Shown here piece after piece: positions 1-8,506 of a DNA stretch of 64,000 nucleotides; within the stretch, counting starts at the first letter, position 1, and each line of letters begins with the position of its first letter. The DNA is taken from positions 1 to 64,000 of the forward strand of contig QBVC01000014.1 in NCBI GenBank assembly GCA_003058495.1, given 5' to 3'. The position numbers and the translations under genes were made by a program. The DNA comes from a gamma proteobacterium symbiont of Ctena orbiculata (GTDB taxonomy: Bacteria; Pseudomonadota; Gammaproteobacteria; Chromatiales; Chromatiaceae). The notes beneath the pieces are model-generated. The model ran no database searches. It saw only the letters and a list, made by a program, of their open reading frames with translations, and was not told where the DNA came from.

Positions 1-786
1 CACAGTCAACGGAGAGCTAAGAATTTTGTCGCCGTCAACTGCGGCGCCATCCCGGAAAATCTGATTGAAAGCGAACTCTTTGGGCATGAAAAGGGGGCCT
101 TCACCGGTGCCCAGGCATTGCGTGTCGGCAAGTTCGAATATGCCAATCAGGGGAGTGTATTTCTCGATGAAGTGGAATCCATGCCCCTGCCCGCCCAGGT
201 CCGGCTGCTGCGTGTATTGCAGGAGCGCTCTCTCGAACGCATCGGCTCCAACGAGAGCATCGAATTGGATATCCGCATCATCGCCGCCACCAAGGTCGAC
301 CTCAAGGCGGCAGCGGAGCGCGGCGAGTTCAGGGAGGACCTCTACTATCGGTTGAACGTGGTAACCCTGGATCTTCCACCCCTGCGCGAACGACGTGAGG
401 ACATTCCCCTGCTATTCCAACATTTTCTTCTGGTTGCGGCGGCTCGTTACGGCAAGGTTGCACCGGCGATACCCGGCAACATCAATCAGAAGCTGATGGC
501 CTTCAACTGGCCGGGCAATGTGAGGGAACTGCGTAATGTAGCGGAGCGCTTCGTCCTGCTCGGCGATGAGTGCGGCCTGCAACTGGACGAAAATTCCACT
601 ATCACACCCTGCATCCCAATGACCCTGCCAGAGCATGTCGAGGCCTTTGAACGGGCGATGATCGAACAGGCCCTTGCCGAATCCGGCGGGGTGATAAAGA
701 AGACCATGGATCTGCTCGGCCTGCCGAGAAAAACCCTCTATGACAAGATGCAGAAGTATGGTCTGGACAAGCGCCTCTACAAATAG
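1..786 (+). CDS. Sigma-54-dependent response regulator, DctD-like (3' part)
   Basis: The frame is open from base 1, so the receiver domain and the Walker A end of the AAA+ domain lie outside the window. Seen: the GAFTGA loop that contacts sigma-54 (codons 32-37 of the visible part), a Walker B-like FLDEVES, a DLYYRLNV arginine-finger region, and a Fis-type helix-turn-helix at the C-terminus with [10 protein letters not shown]. The terminal helix strongly resembles DctD-type regulators of C4-dicarboxylate uptake. Immediately downstream, in the same direction, lies a TAXI solute receptor, so control of a TRAP-type transporter is a sensible inference. The partner kinase is not visible. NtrC-family membership is near certain; the DctD subtype is likely. 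Confidence 0.9.
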   Translation, partial: HSQRRAKNFVAVNCGAIPENLIESELFGHEKGAFTGAQALRVGKFEYANQGSVFLDEVESMPLPAQVRLLRVLQERSLERIGSNESIELDIRIIAATKVDLKAAAERGEFREDLYYRLNVVTLDLPPLRERREDIPLLFQHFLLVAAARYGKVAPAIPGNINQKLMAFNWPGNVRELRNVAERFVLLGDECGLQLDENSTITPCIPMTLPEHVEAFERAMIEQALAESGGVIKKTMDLLGLPRKTLYDKMQKYGLDKRLYK

Positions 787-830
787 GGAGAAACGGTGAA
801 TCTTGGCAGATTGCCACACTCGATCTAACG

Positions 831-858
831 GCAAATGGGTGGACTTCCACCCATTTGC
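831..858. repeat. Strong inverted repeat after the dctD-like gene
   Basis: A perfect 12-bp stem (GCAAATGGGTGG and its complement) with a 4-nt loop lies 45 bases after the regulator stop codon. It has no T-run on either side, so it is either a weak terminator, an mRNA-stabilising hairpin or an operator for the TAXI gene that follows. Confidence 0.6.
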
Positions 859-1019
859 AAGCCATGCCCCTAGCCATGCATTTTCGGATTTTCGTTCATC
901 CAATCATCGATTTAGCTTGATACGATTCGGAAATATCCCCGCTGGCCTGAGATTTGCTCATTTCTGAAAGCCTCGTTGATATTATATTTTTTTCACACAT
1001 AAAAATCGGAGGATACCGA

Positions 1020-1991
1020 ATGAATATCACACGCAGATCTGTTCTCGCCGCCGCGACGGCCTTGTTGACAGCCAGCATGATGATACCCGTCACCGCGTCA
1101 GCCAAAGAGAGAGTGGTCTTTAGCGGTGGCCCGGCAGGTGGCACCTTCCAGGTTGTCGCCAACGCAGTCCAGGTTTATAAACCCATCAAGAGCTCCAAGG
1201 ACTTTCGTGTCAAGGCGCAATCCTCGGCGGGTTCTGTTGAGAACCTGCGCAAGGTGAACTCGGGCAAGGCGCAGATGGGCGTCGTCTATTCCGGCCATGT
1301 CTACCTCGGCCGCAATGGCCAGATGAAGAACGACACCAATAAGTACGAGGATGTGATGGCCGTCGCCTGGCTCTATGGCGCACCCGCGCAGCTGGTGACA
1401 CGCAAGGGTTCGGGAATCATGAGCACCAAGGATCTGGTCGGTAAAAAGGTCGGTGTCGGCAATGCCGGTTCCGGCGCCTTCGCCAACTGCGAACTCTTCT
1501 TCACCCACATGGGCGTGTGGGACAAGATCGAACGCAACGCCATGGGTTACAACGACGCCGCCCAGGCCTTCGGCAACAACCAGCTGGATGCCTTCTGGCT
1601 GTTCACCGCCTTCCCCAGCGGCGCTGTAATCATGGCCGCGCAAACCAACGACATAGAGTTGGTCAACGTGGGCAAGGATGCAGAGGAGAGCGGTTTCTTC
1701 GACAAATACCCCTACTTCTCCAAGTTGGCCGTGCCGGCCGGCACCTATCGCGGCGTGGAAAGCGACAGCCCCTCCTTCCAGGACTCGGCCTTGTGGGTCG
1801 CCAACTCCAAGGTCTCTGAGGACACTGTCTACAAGATGCTTTCGATCATCTACACCGATGAAGGCCTGGCCCATATGAAGACGCAGAAAAAGACCTTCAA
1901 GCACATGAGCCTCGACACCGGAACCCAGGGTGTTGTAACCCCCTGGCACCCGGGTGCCATCAAGTTCTGGAAAGAGAAAGGCATGATGTAG
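1020..1991 (+). CDS. TAXI family TRAP transporter solute receptor
   Basis: A 323-residue periplasmic solute-binding protein. The start at 1020 is chosen over the upstream in-frame one at 954 because it follows an ATCGGAGGAT ribosome site and begins a clean signal peptide (MNITRRSVLAAATALLTASM, cleavage near VTASA-KE). The mature start (FSGGPAGGTFQVVANAV) and the later LVGKKVGVGNAGSGAFANCELF block are typical of the TAXI (TRAP-associated extracytoplasmic immunogenic) family. Such receptors hand organic acids, often glutamate-like or C4/C5 compounds, to a fused TRAP permease. No permease is visible nearby, so the receptor must use one encoded elsewhere. The DctD-like activator upstream may regulate it. 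The substrate cannot be told from sequence. Confidence 0.92.
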   Translation: MNITRRSVLAAATALLTASMMIPVTASAKERVVFSGGPAGGTFQVVANAVQVYKPIKSSKDFRVKAQSSAGSVENLRKVNSGKAQMGVVYSGHVYLGRNGQMKNDTNKYEDVMAVAWLYGAPAQLVTRKGSGIMSTKDLVGKKVGVGNAGSGAFANCELFFTHMGVWDKIERNAMGYNDAAQAFGNNQLDAFWLFTAFPSGAVIMAAQTNDIELVNVGKDAEESGFFDKYPYFSKLAVPAGTYRGVESDSPSFQDSALWVANSKVSEDTVYKMLSIIYTDEGLAHMKTQKKTFKHMSLDTGTQGVVTPWHPGAIKFWKEKGMM

Positions 1992-2032
1992 CCCGCCCTT
2001 CCTGAGCCCAACGGTGCATTGGTGCGACGACA

Positions 2033-2058
2033 GGCCAACCACCCCAGGGTGGTTGGCC
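2033..2058 (+). terminator. Rho-independent terminator after the TAXI gene
   Basis: GGCCAACCACC pairs with GGTGGTTGGCC around a 4-base loop and is followed by a short T-rich stretch. It lies 41 bases after the stop codon. Confidence 0.8.
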
Positions 2059-2267
2059 TTTCTGTAGCAGATCCCGTCTGGCCCCGCTGCCGTCGAGGCA
2101 GCAATCGTTGAAGCCTAAACCATGCCTGGTTTTTCCGGTTATCCCTGTTCCGCCGCCCCTTCCGATCCATGAGCAATCCGCAGAAATCCCGGTGTTTTAT
2201 GTGACGCGCCATCATCTACAGTCTCAATAACAGAGCCATTCCGGCCACACCCGACAGGAGGTGGACA

Positions 2268-2651
2268 ATGGAATTGAAACAACGCAAGGATGATGAGACC
2301 TACAGTGAGCAAGAGGTTGAGGCGCGACTGAAGGATGAACTGCCCCACTGGTATCTGGAAAAGGGCTGGATCAGGCGCAAGTACAAAACCAGCGGCTGGA
2401 AGAGCAGCTTGATGGTGGTGAATACGGTTGGCCACCTGGCGGAAGCGGCATTCCACCATCCGGATCTGACCGTCTCCTACGCCTTTGTCATCGTCAAACT
2501 GGTGACCCACTCCGCCAAAGGCATCACCAACAAGGATTTTGAGCTGGCGCGCAAGATCGAGGCGGTGGTCTGCTGGCAGCCCGGGCTCGAAGCGGGCGCC
2601 CTCGAGGGCACGCCCGATGATGCACGATTCAAATACATCAAGTACGAATAG
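2268..2651 (+). CDS. phhB: 4a-hydroxytetrahydrobiopterin dehydratase (PCD/DCoH)
   Basis: A 127-residue cytoplasmic enzyme of the pterin-4-alpha-carbinolamine dehydratase family, which recycles the oxidised cofactor of aromatic amino-acid hydroxylases by removing water from 4a-hydroxytetrahydrobiopterin. Seen: the family core with HHPDL followed by a hydrophobic strand and VKLVTHSAKGIT, carrying the conserved histidines of the active site. The gene starts after a clear GACAGGAGGTGG ribosome site. It is about 25 residues longer than the smallest family members, mainly at the N-terminus. No phenylalanine hydroxylase gene is next to it. In bacteria lacking that enzyme the protein may serve molybdopterin or another role, so the exact job is uncertain. 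The symbol is given for the family. Confidence 0.85.
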   Translation: MELKQRKDDETYSEQEVEARLKDELPHWYLEKGWIRRKYKTSGWKSSLMVVNTVGHLAEAAFHHPDLTVSYAFVIVKLVTHSAKGITNKDFELARKIEAVVCWQPGLEAGALEGTPDDARFKYIKYE

Positions 2652-2864
2652 TTAGGGCAATATATTGCTCATAATTTCAATAATATAGACCCTGATGACT
2701 TCAGCGCAGACGGGTGGATCCGCTCAACTGCCTGTTTAGCAGGCCACATCGCCCAATGAGACCTACTACCCTTTTCTATAATTCCAGCTGAGGTAGTCTT
2801 TCTGATTCACCCTGTGCCACAAGCACCAGATCCATGCTCAGACAACACTATAAGGAACTCGGAC

Positions 2865-3443
2865 ATGTTTGATAGAAACAAACGCGAGACCCAGGACGAC
2901 AGCGGCGACCTGACACCCAGCGAAACGAGGAGATCCCCGGAGAACTTCGAATCCAAGACCCGAGTTCGCGAGGCGGCGGTCATCGGCCCATCTATCCAGA
3001 TCAATGGCGACCTTAGCGGTGAGGAGGACCTGATAATTCAGGGCAAGGTCTCCGGCACCATACAGCTGAGGGAGAAAAGCCTCACCGTGGGCAAGCAGGG
3101 TCAGGTTGACGCCAACGTACTCGCCCACAGTATCATCATAGAAGGCAAGGTGAATGGCGATCTCTACGGATCTGAACGTGTCTCCATCCGCAATACCGGC
3201 AATGTCAACGGTAACATCGTTTCACCCAAGGTCAGCCTCGACGAGGGGTGCCGCTTCAAGGGCAGCATCGATATGGATCCGGAAATGGTCAACAAGGCCG
3301 TCGGTAAATCGGGCGCTCCCTCGGCTATCCCCAAACCGGACACCGCCGCGTCCAAACCGAGGAAGGATGAGATCGGCAAGCCGGGAAAGACTGAGAAACC
3401 GACGCCGACCGACAAAGAGATTAACAGTGGCTCCATGGGTTGA
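2865..3443 (+). CDS. Bactofilin (polymer-forming cytoskeletal protein)
   Basis: 192 residues from the ATG at 2865, which follows AAGGAACTC; the frame also extends upstream to 2814, but without a good ribosome site. The centre (residues about 45-145) is a run of short beta-helix repeats (GDLSGEEDLIIQGKVSGTI, then VNGDLYGSERVSIRNTGNV) typical of bactofilins, which self-assemble into filaments without nucleotide and scaffold cell-shape or envelope functions. The ends are disordered: an acidic N-terminal tail and a Lys/Pro-rich C-terminal tail. The next gene is read in the same direction and may be co-transcribed. Confidence 0.9.
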   Translation: MFDRNKRETQDDSGDLTPSETRRSPENFESKTRVREAAVIGPSIQINGDLSGEEDLIIQGKVSGTIQLREKSLTVGKQGQVDANVLAHSIIIEGKVNGDLYGSERVSIRNTGNVNGNIVSPKVSLDEGCRFKGSIDMDPEMVNKAVGKSGAPSAIPKPDTAASKPRKDEIGKPGKTEKPTPTDKEINSGSMG

Positions 3444-3529
3444 GTCAGTCGACACCCATGGAATCATGATTCAAGGAAAAAGCCTGCCCTGCACGACAGG
3501 GCCGTGCTGAAGACAATGAAGCATAATCG

Positions 3530-4177
3530 TTGATTGCCTTGGCTTCACCCGACCATTCGATCCCACGCGGCGACGACGAACCATTCACTTCACCGCTGTT
3601 TCACGAAGCGATGACACGGTTCGACCACAGCAGGCGTCACGTGATTCTCGAACCGGGTCCCGTCAGCCCTGGTATCCTGGCGCTGCTGCAGGGAAAACGC
3701 TGCCGCCTCCTGGTCGCCGATGCGGCGGTGGCATTGAGTGAACTCAGCGGGAAATCATCTGAGAGCGAAACGCTGCTTCAGCAAGTGGGACCGCTTATCA
3801 ACGATTCCTGTAACGAAAAGATAGACACCGTACTCTGCTGGGACCTGCTCAACTACCTTAGCCTGCCGCTGATTGAGGCCTTCACCGCGCGTCTGGCCGC
3901 CCTCATGTCGCCCGCAGGCATGGTGCATGCCTATATCCATTCAGCGCACACCTCCATGCCTCGCCATCCTCAGCGCTATTCCGTGTTGGGTGAAGATCGG
4001 GTGGCATGCAGGAGTCAGGATCCGTCCGAGCGTAAAACACCGCGTTACAGCTATGGCGATCTGGATAAACATGCCACAGGCCTGCAAGTGGCGCGCTCGA
4101 TGTTGCTGCGCAATGGCATTCAGGAGTATCTCCTCCGGGTGCAACGCCCCAAGACAGAGCAAGAGGGTCGTCTCTAA
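3530..4177 (+). CDS. Hypothetical protein, methyltransferase-like fold
   Basis: 215 residues starting at a TTG (3530); the first in-frame ATG is 27 codons further in and would remove plausible sequence. The layout suggests a degenerate class I SAM-dependent methyltransferase: a strand with EPGPVSPGILALL where the glycine-rich SAM loop usually sits, then a CRLLVADAA strand, DTVLCWDLLNYLSL in the position of motif IV, and a C-terminal half with a LLRNGIQEYLL segment. A canonical GxGxG is missing, so catalysis is doubtful. It follows the bactofilin gene in the same direction. Function is unknown. Confidence 0.6.
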   Translation: MIALASPDHSIPRGDDEPFTSPLFHEAMTRFDHSRRHVILEPGPVSPGILALLQGKRCRLLVADAAVALSELSGKSSESETLLQQVGPLINDSCNEKIDTVLCWDLLNYLSLPLIEAFTARLAALMSPAGMVHAYIHSAHTSMPRHPQRYSVLGEDRVACRSQDPSERKTPRYSYGDLDKHATGLQVARSMLLRNGIQEYLLRVQRPKTEQEGRL

Positions 4178-4483
4178 TCAGTCTGAAATCCATCCCAGAA
4201 TCCGGCCTCACACGGTATAAAACACTTGATATCAATAAGATACACCACCTTCCCTCAGTCGCTCTGATGCTGATCCGTCAGGCTGTGTCAAAGGTGGATT
4301 GTTTAAGCCTCGAGCCAATAAAAAACCTTAAGAGATCTGTGTATTTGCCGTTATCCTATTTCATTAACGAGTGATATGCCCTGCAACGGACGCTGACGCG
4401 ACATGGCGTGATGTTGAGTCAAGGGCGTCGCTTGGCATCTCATCGGTAGTGACTATGGCTAGCCGCAATCAGACGGACGATTT

Positions 4484-6559
4484 ATGGAACGGAGATTTAA
4501 GTTCAATAACAAAAACTTAAGTCTTTGGACTACGCTCGCTGCTCTGCTCTGGAGCGCGGTCTTTATCTTTTCGCTGGCGTGGAACCTGCGCCAAAACCAG
4601 CGCATGGTACCCGAACAGGCCACCGCCCAGGCCCGCGCCGCGATAGAGAAGGATATGATCTACCGCAGCGTCGTCTCCCGCGTCGGCGGCATCTATATGC
4701 CCATAGACCAGGGTATCGCACCCAATCCCTACCTCGCCCATCTGCCCAACCGGGATGTCACCACCACCGATGGCCGTAAGCTAACCCTGGTGAACTCCTC
4801 CTATTTCACCCGCCTGGTCCACGATCAGGAGGCGAAGCTGTCGCCGCATGGGATTCGCGGACACACCACCAAGGAGCACCCGCTGAGACCACTCAATGTC
4901 CCGGACCACTGGGAACTGAAGGGCCTGAAAAGGCTACGCAGCGGCGAACCGGAGTGGAGCGAGGAGACCCTGATCGACGGTAAACCCTACCTGCGCATGA
5001 TACGGCCCAGGCTGGCTAAGGCCTCGTGCATGGCATGCCACCCGGAGGAGAGCGCCAAGCCCGGTGAGATCATGGGCGGAATCAGCGTACGGATACCGCT
5101 GGACCAACTGCAGGCCGGCGCCGATGCCCGCGTCCTCAGTATCGTCGGTTGGCATGGTGGCTTGTGGATACTCGGCATGATAGGACTATTCCTGGGAAAT
5201 CGGCTGCTGCGCATTCAGTCGGATGAGATGCACTACTCCGCATTGCATGACATCCTTACAGACCTGCCAAACCGGGCACTCTTCATGGACCGCCTCGAGC
5301 AGCGCCTGGAGAGCGCCAAGCGACATGAAAGAACCGGGGCCATACTCTTTCTCGATCTGGACCGCTTTAAAAACATCAACGACTCCCTGGGCCACGGCAT
5401 CGGCGACGAGCTGCTGAAACGGGTGGCGGAACGTCAGCGCTTCCTGCTGCGCGCCGAAGATACGGTCGCCCGCCTTGGCGGGGACGAATTTGTCATCCTC
5501 CTGGCCGACCTGCACGCCGATCCGGAGCTGGCGGCCATCGAGGCGCGGAACGTGGCGGAAAAGGTCCTGGAGGCCCTCTCCCAGCCCTACCACATAGACA
5601 ACCATACCCTGCACTCGACACCCAGTATCGGTATTGCCCTTATCTCGCCGGAATCGGGTGGGAGCAGCGAGATCCTCAGACAGGCCGATGCGGCCATGTA
5701 CCAGGCCAAGCAGTATGGCCGCAACAATTTCCGCTTCTTTCTGCCCAGCATGCAGATGCTTGCCGCGGAAAGACTTGAGCTGGAAAACGCCCTTCACAGC
5801 GCCATCACCCAGAACCAGCTGGTGCTCCACTACCAACCCAAGGTGACCATTGCGAGAAGAACGGAGATCCTGGGGGCCGAGGCCCTGATTCGCTGGCAAC
5901 ACCCGACCCAGGGGCTTTTGCCGCCGGGCGAGTTCATCGCCATCGCGGAAGAGAGCGGATTGATTCTGCAGCTGGGCGAATGGGTACTGCGGGAGGCCTG
6001 TTTGCAGATCAAGGCCTGGGAGCGTCTTTTCAAGGGAAAATCCTTCGGCAGGATCTCGGTGAACATCAGTCCAAAACAGTTTCAGCAGAAGGATTTCGTT
6101 CAGCGGGTGGTTTCAACCATAACCGAGACAGAGGTGGATCCAACGAGACTGGAACTGGAGTTGACCGAGAGTTCGCTGGTAGAGGACATCCATGATGTAA
6201 GGCACAAAATGGAGGAGCTGAAGCAACTCGGGATCCAACTCTCCATCGACGATTTCGGTACCGGTTACTCCTCGCTCGCCTACCTCAAGATGTTGCCCGT
6301 GGATGTGCTTAAGATCGATCGATCCTTCATCAGAGACATCGGCATAGATCCGAATGACGACGCGATCGTCGAAACCATCCTCGCCATGTCATGGCGCCTC
6401 GGTTTCAGTTCCATTGCCGAAGGTGTCGAGACGGATGAACAGCTGAAGTTCCTCAAGGCCCGGCAATGCGATGGGTATCAGGGTTATCACTTCAGCCGGC
6501 CGCTGGTTGCCGACGAGTTCGAGGCCATCCTATTCGAATCAGCGGATATCAGGGCTTAG
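4484..6559 (+). CDS. Haem-c sensor GGDEF-EAL protein (c-di-GMP turnover)
   Basis: 691 residues in the inner membrane. Order: transmembrane helix (about 12-36), a periplasmic DUF3365/Tll0287-like sensor domain with one c-type haem motif CMACH (about 182-186), a second membrane helix (about 220-240), a GGDEF domain (GGDEF near 331) and an EAL domain (EALIRW near 464). An RxxD inhibitory-site motif (RAED) lies just before GGDEF, so product feedback is expected. The EAL domain keeps DDFGTGYSSL and the KIDRSF segment, so both halves look catalytically intact. The haem suggests redox or gas sensing (inference). The gene stands alone, with its own upstream gap of about 300 bases. Confidence 0.93.
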   Translation: MERRFKFNNKNLSLWTTLAALLWSAVFIFSLAWNLRQNQRMVPEQATAQARAAIEKDMIYRSVVSRVGGIYMPIDQGIAPNPYLAHLPNRDVTTTDGRKLTLVNSSYFTRLVHDQEAKLSPHGIRGHTTKEHPLRPLNVPDHWELKGLKRLRSGEPEWSEETLIDGKPYLRMIRPRLAKASCMACHPEESAKPGEIMGGISVRIPLDQLQAGADARVLSIVGWHGGLWILGMIGLFLGNRLLRIQSDEMHYSALHDILTDLPNRALFMDRLEQRLESAKRHERTGAILFLDLDRFKNINDSLGHGIGDELLKRVAERQRFLLRAEDTVARLGGDEFVILLADLHADPELAAIEARNVAEKVLEALSQPYHIDNHTLHSTPSIGIALISPESGGSSEILRQADAAMYQAKQYGRNNFRFFLPSMQMLAAERLELENALHSAITQNQLVLHYQPKVTIARRTEILGAEALIRWQHPTQGLLPPGEFIAIAEESGLILQLGEWVLREACLQIKAWERLFKGKSFGRISVNISPKQFQQKDFVQRVVSTITETEVDPTRLELELTESSLVEDIHDVRHKMEELKQLGIQLSIDDFGTGYSSLAYLKMLPVDVLKIDRSFIRDIGIDPNDDAIVETILAMSWRLGFSSIAEGVETDEQLKFLKARQCDGYQGYHFSRPLVADEFEAILFESADIRA

Positions 6560-6916
6560 TCCGCATAGTCTGGTTGCCGAAGTTTGTGCCATTCGCACGG
6601 GGACCTTGACCCCCGGCACTGCTATTTTTCTGCTTGTCATCCACTTGTAACGAACCCGCATACAAAAGACTGGGGGAAAACCCTACTTTTGCCTCTGCTG
6701 TATTGACGCAAATTGGATTCATCAGTATTTTTTAATCTGAATCTTATAATCTGTGTAGGAATTTTAATCTAATCATACAGTTATAAGCAAAGTACTGTTT
6801 GAATTCACTTAGTTGTATTTCATTATACTGGCTGTTTCAAATCGACTGGCTTTAGCATGAACTTGGACTAAGGGGCATGTATTTATAAAACCGCATCCGG
6901 TTTTATGGAGAAATTT
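6560..6916. promoter_or_regulatory. AT-rich intergenic region before the LuxR-type regulator
   Basis: No gene is seen in these 357 bases. A GGGGGAAAACCC block occurs near 6670, followed by very AT-rich DNA with several TATAAT-like stretches. A loosely similar GGGGGATATTTACCC lies at about 25073, upstream of the giant surface-protein gene. A shared operator is only a suggestion. Confidence 0.35.
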
Positions 6917-7603
6917 ATGGATACCATTAGGATACTGATTGTCGAGGACCACACCATAGTCCGTTCCAGTCTCAAAGCACTGCTCTCGAAGATGAAATAT
7001 ATCGACGTGGTGGGCGAAGCAGAGGATGGCCTGGAGGGAATCAAAAAGGCGAGCGCGCTGACACCAGATATCGTTCTCATGGATATCCGCATGCCCAGGA
7101 TGAACGGAACCGATGCGATCAAGAAGATCGTCCGCCAGAATCCCTCGATCAATATCATCACCCTGACCCTGCACAAGGACGAAGAATATGTGCATATGGC
7201 ATTGAGTTCCGGTGCCATGGGATACGTGTTAAAGGATGATCCTGAAGATGTCCTTCTGTTTGCGATCAAATGCGTCAATTCCGGTCACTTCTTCCTGAGC
7301 CCCTCAATCTGTGACTGTATCATCAGGGGTTACCTGGCTAGGCCGGAAAAATCCGAATCGGTGACACTGCTCGAGGAACTCACGGAACGGGAACGACAGA
7401 TCATCAAACTGATCGCTGAAGGCTATAAGAACAGGGAAATCGCCGATTATCTTTCGGTGAGCAATAAGACAGTGGAAAAGCACCGGGCCAACCTGATGCG
7501 CAAGCTGGACGTACATAGCGCATCGCAGATTACCGCTTTCGCAATCGCGCATGGAATTGCCGGCGATGTGAATAACACCAATGGCCAGAGTCTGATCAAT
7601 TAA
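6917..7603 (+). CDS. NarL/FixJ-family response regulator
   Basis: 228 residues from the ATG at 6917, preferred over the one at 6905 because GGAG sits 5 bases upstream. Receiver domain at residues 1-120 with the acidic pair (VEDH), phosphoacceptor Asp in VLMDIRMPRMNG, Thr in TLTLHK and Lys in YVLKDDP. A C-terminal LuxR helix-turn-helix begins at LTERERQIIKLIAEGYKN. No histidine kinase lies beside it. It is transcribed toward the SCO1 gene 30 bases downstream, so the two probably share a transcript, and it is the best local candidate for control of the copper-oxidase block (inference). Confidence 0.92.
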   Translation: MDTIRILIVEDHTIVRSSLKALLSKMKYIDVVGEAEDGLEGIKKASALTPDIVLMDIRMPRMNGTDAIKKIVRQNPSINIITLTLHKDEEYVHMALSSGAMGYVLKDDPEDVLLFAIKCVNSGHFFLSPSICDCIIRGYLARPEKSESVTLLEELTERERQIIKLIAEGYKNREIADYLSVSNKTVEKHRANLMRKLDVHSASQITAFAIAHGIAGDVNNTNGQSLIN

Positions 7604-7633
7604 ACGAAATCCAACTGCATTACGCATTTCGCA

Positions 7634-8266
7634 ATGAAACAATGGCGTCATAGCGTACTATCGCTAACCCTTCTCTCACTCGGTACCTTCGCTCCCGATG
7701 CGTCGCTGATCAACAGCGCCCGCGCGGAGACTGCGCCCGCGCAGATATTGCGGCTCTATGTGAAGGGCTTTGGCGGCGATTTCACCCTGACGGATCACCA
7801 CGGCGACTCTTTTTCGCTGCAGCAGATGCGCGGGAAAGTGGTTGTCCTCTACTTTGGTTACACAGCCTGCGCCGACATCTGCCCGACAACGCTTTTCGAT
7901 GTGGCCAGTGCGATGCGTGCCTTGGGCCCCAAGGCGGCGCAGGTGCAGCCGTTGATGATCACGATAGATCCGAAACGGGACACGAAAGATCGTCTCAAGG
8001 CCGTCCTGCCCTATTATCACCCGTCAATTCTCGGACTTACGGGCAGTGAAGCCGAAATCGAGGCGGTGGAGAAGCAGTATAGGGCCTCCAGCCATATCCG
8101 CCCTCCCGACAGGAATGGATTCTATGCTGTCGACCACACCTCGCATCTCTACATCATCGATACCGAGGGGAGATTGGGTTATCTGATCCCCTTCGGAACC
8201 CCTGCTGAGAAAATCACAGCGGTCTTGCAGGAATTACTGGAACAAGTCAGTACCGCGCAAAAATAG
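7634..8266 (+). CDS. SCO1/SenC copper chaperone
   Basis: 210 residues with an N-terminal signal sequence or membrane anchor ending near SARAE. The thioredoxin-like SCO fold is complete: the copper-binding pair in YTACADIC (cysteines near residues 78 and 82) and the distal histidine in AVDHTSHLY (near 166). SCO proteins carry Cu(I)/Cu(II) in the periplasm, classically to the CuA site of cytochrome oxidase. Here no oxidase subunit is nearby; instead a second SCO domain and three copper-oxidase-like proteins lie downstream, so delivery to them is a reasonable inference. It overlaps nothing and follows the response regulator by 30 bases. Confidence 0.92.
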   Translation: MKQWRHSVLSLTLLSLGTFAPDASLINSARAETAPAQILRLYVKGFGGDFTLTDHHGDSFSLQQMRGKVVVLYFGYTACADICPTTLFDVASAMRALGPKAAQVQPLMITIDPKRDTKDRLKAVLPYYHPSILGLTGSEAEIEAVEKQYRASSHIRPPDRNGFYAVDHTSHLYIIDTEGRLGYLIPFGTPAEKITAVLQELLEQVSTAQK

Positions 8267-8506
8267 TGTTCGATAGTGGGGACGGCGCAATGCCACTCAC
8301 TGCATCTGGATGAGTCATTACCGGCGGGATCCGCTCACGGAAGCCAACCAAAAATCACTGAACAGTGACGCTGCAGACTAGACATCCCTGTATCTACCCA
8401 ACATCCCTGCTTTACAATTCACCGTCACCCTGATCGATCAAGCGCTTGAATCGATGATCAGCTGGCCACCGGGGGGATAGATAGCATTCACCCCGGCGGA
8501 CTCTCT

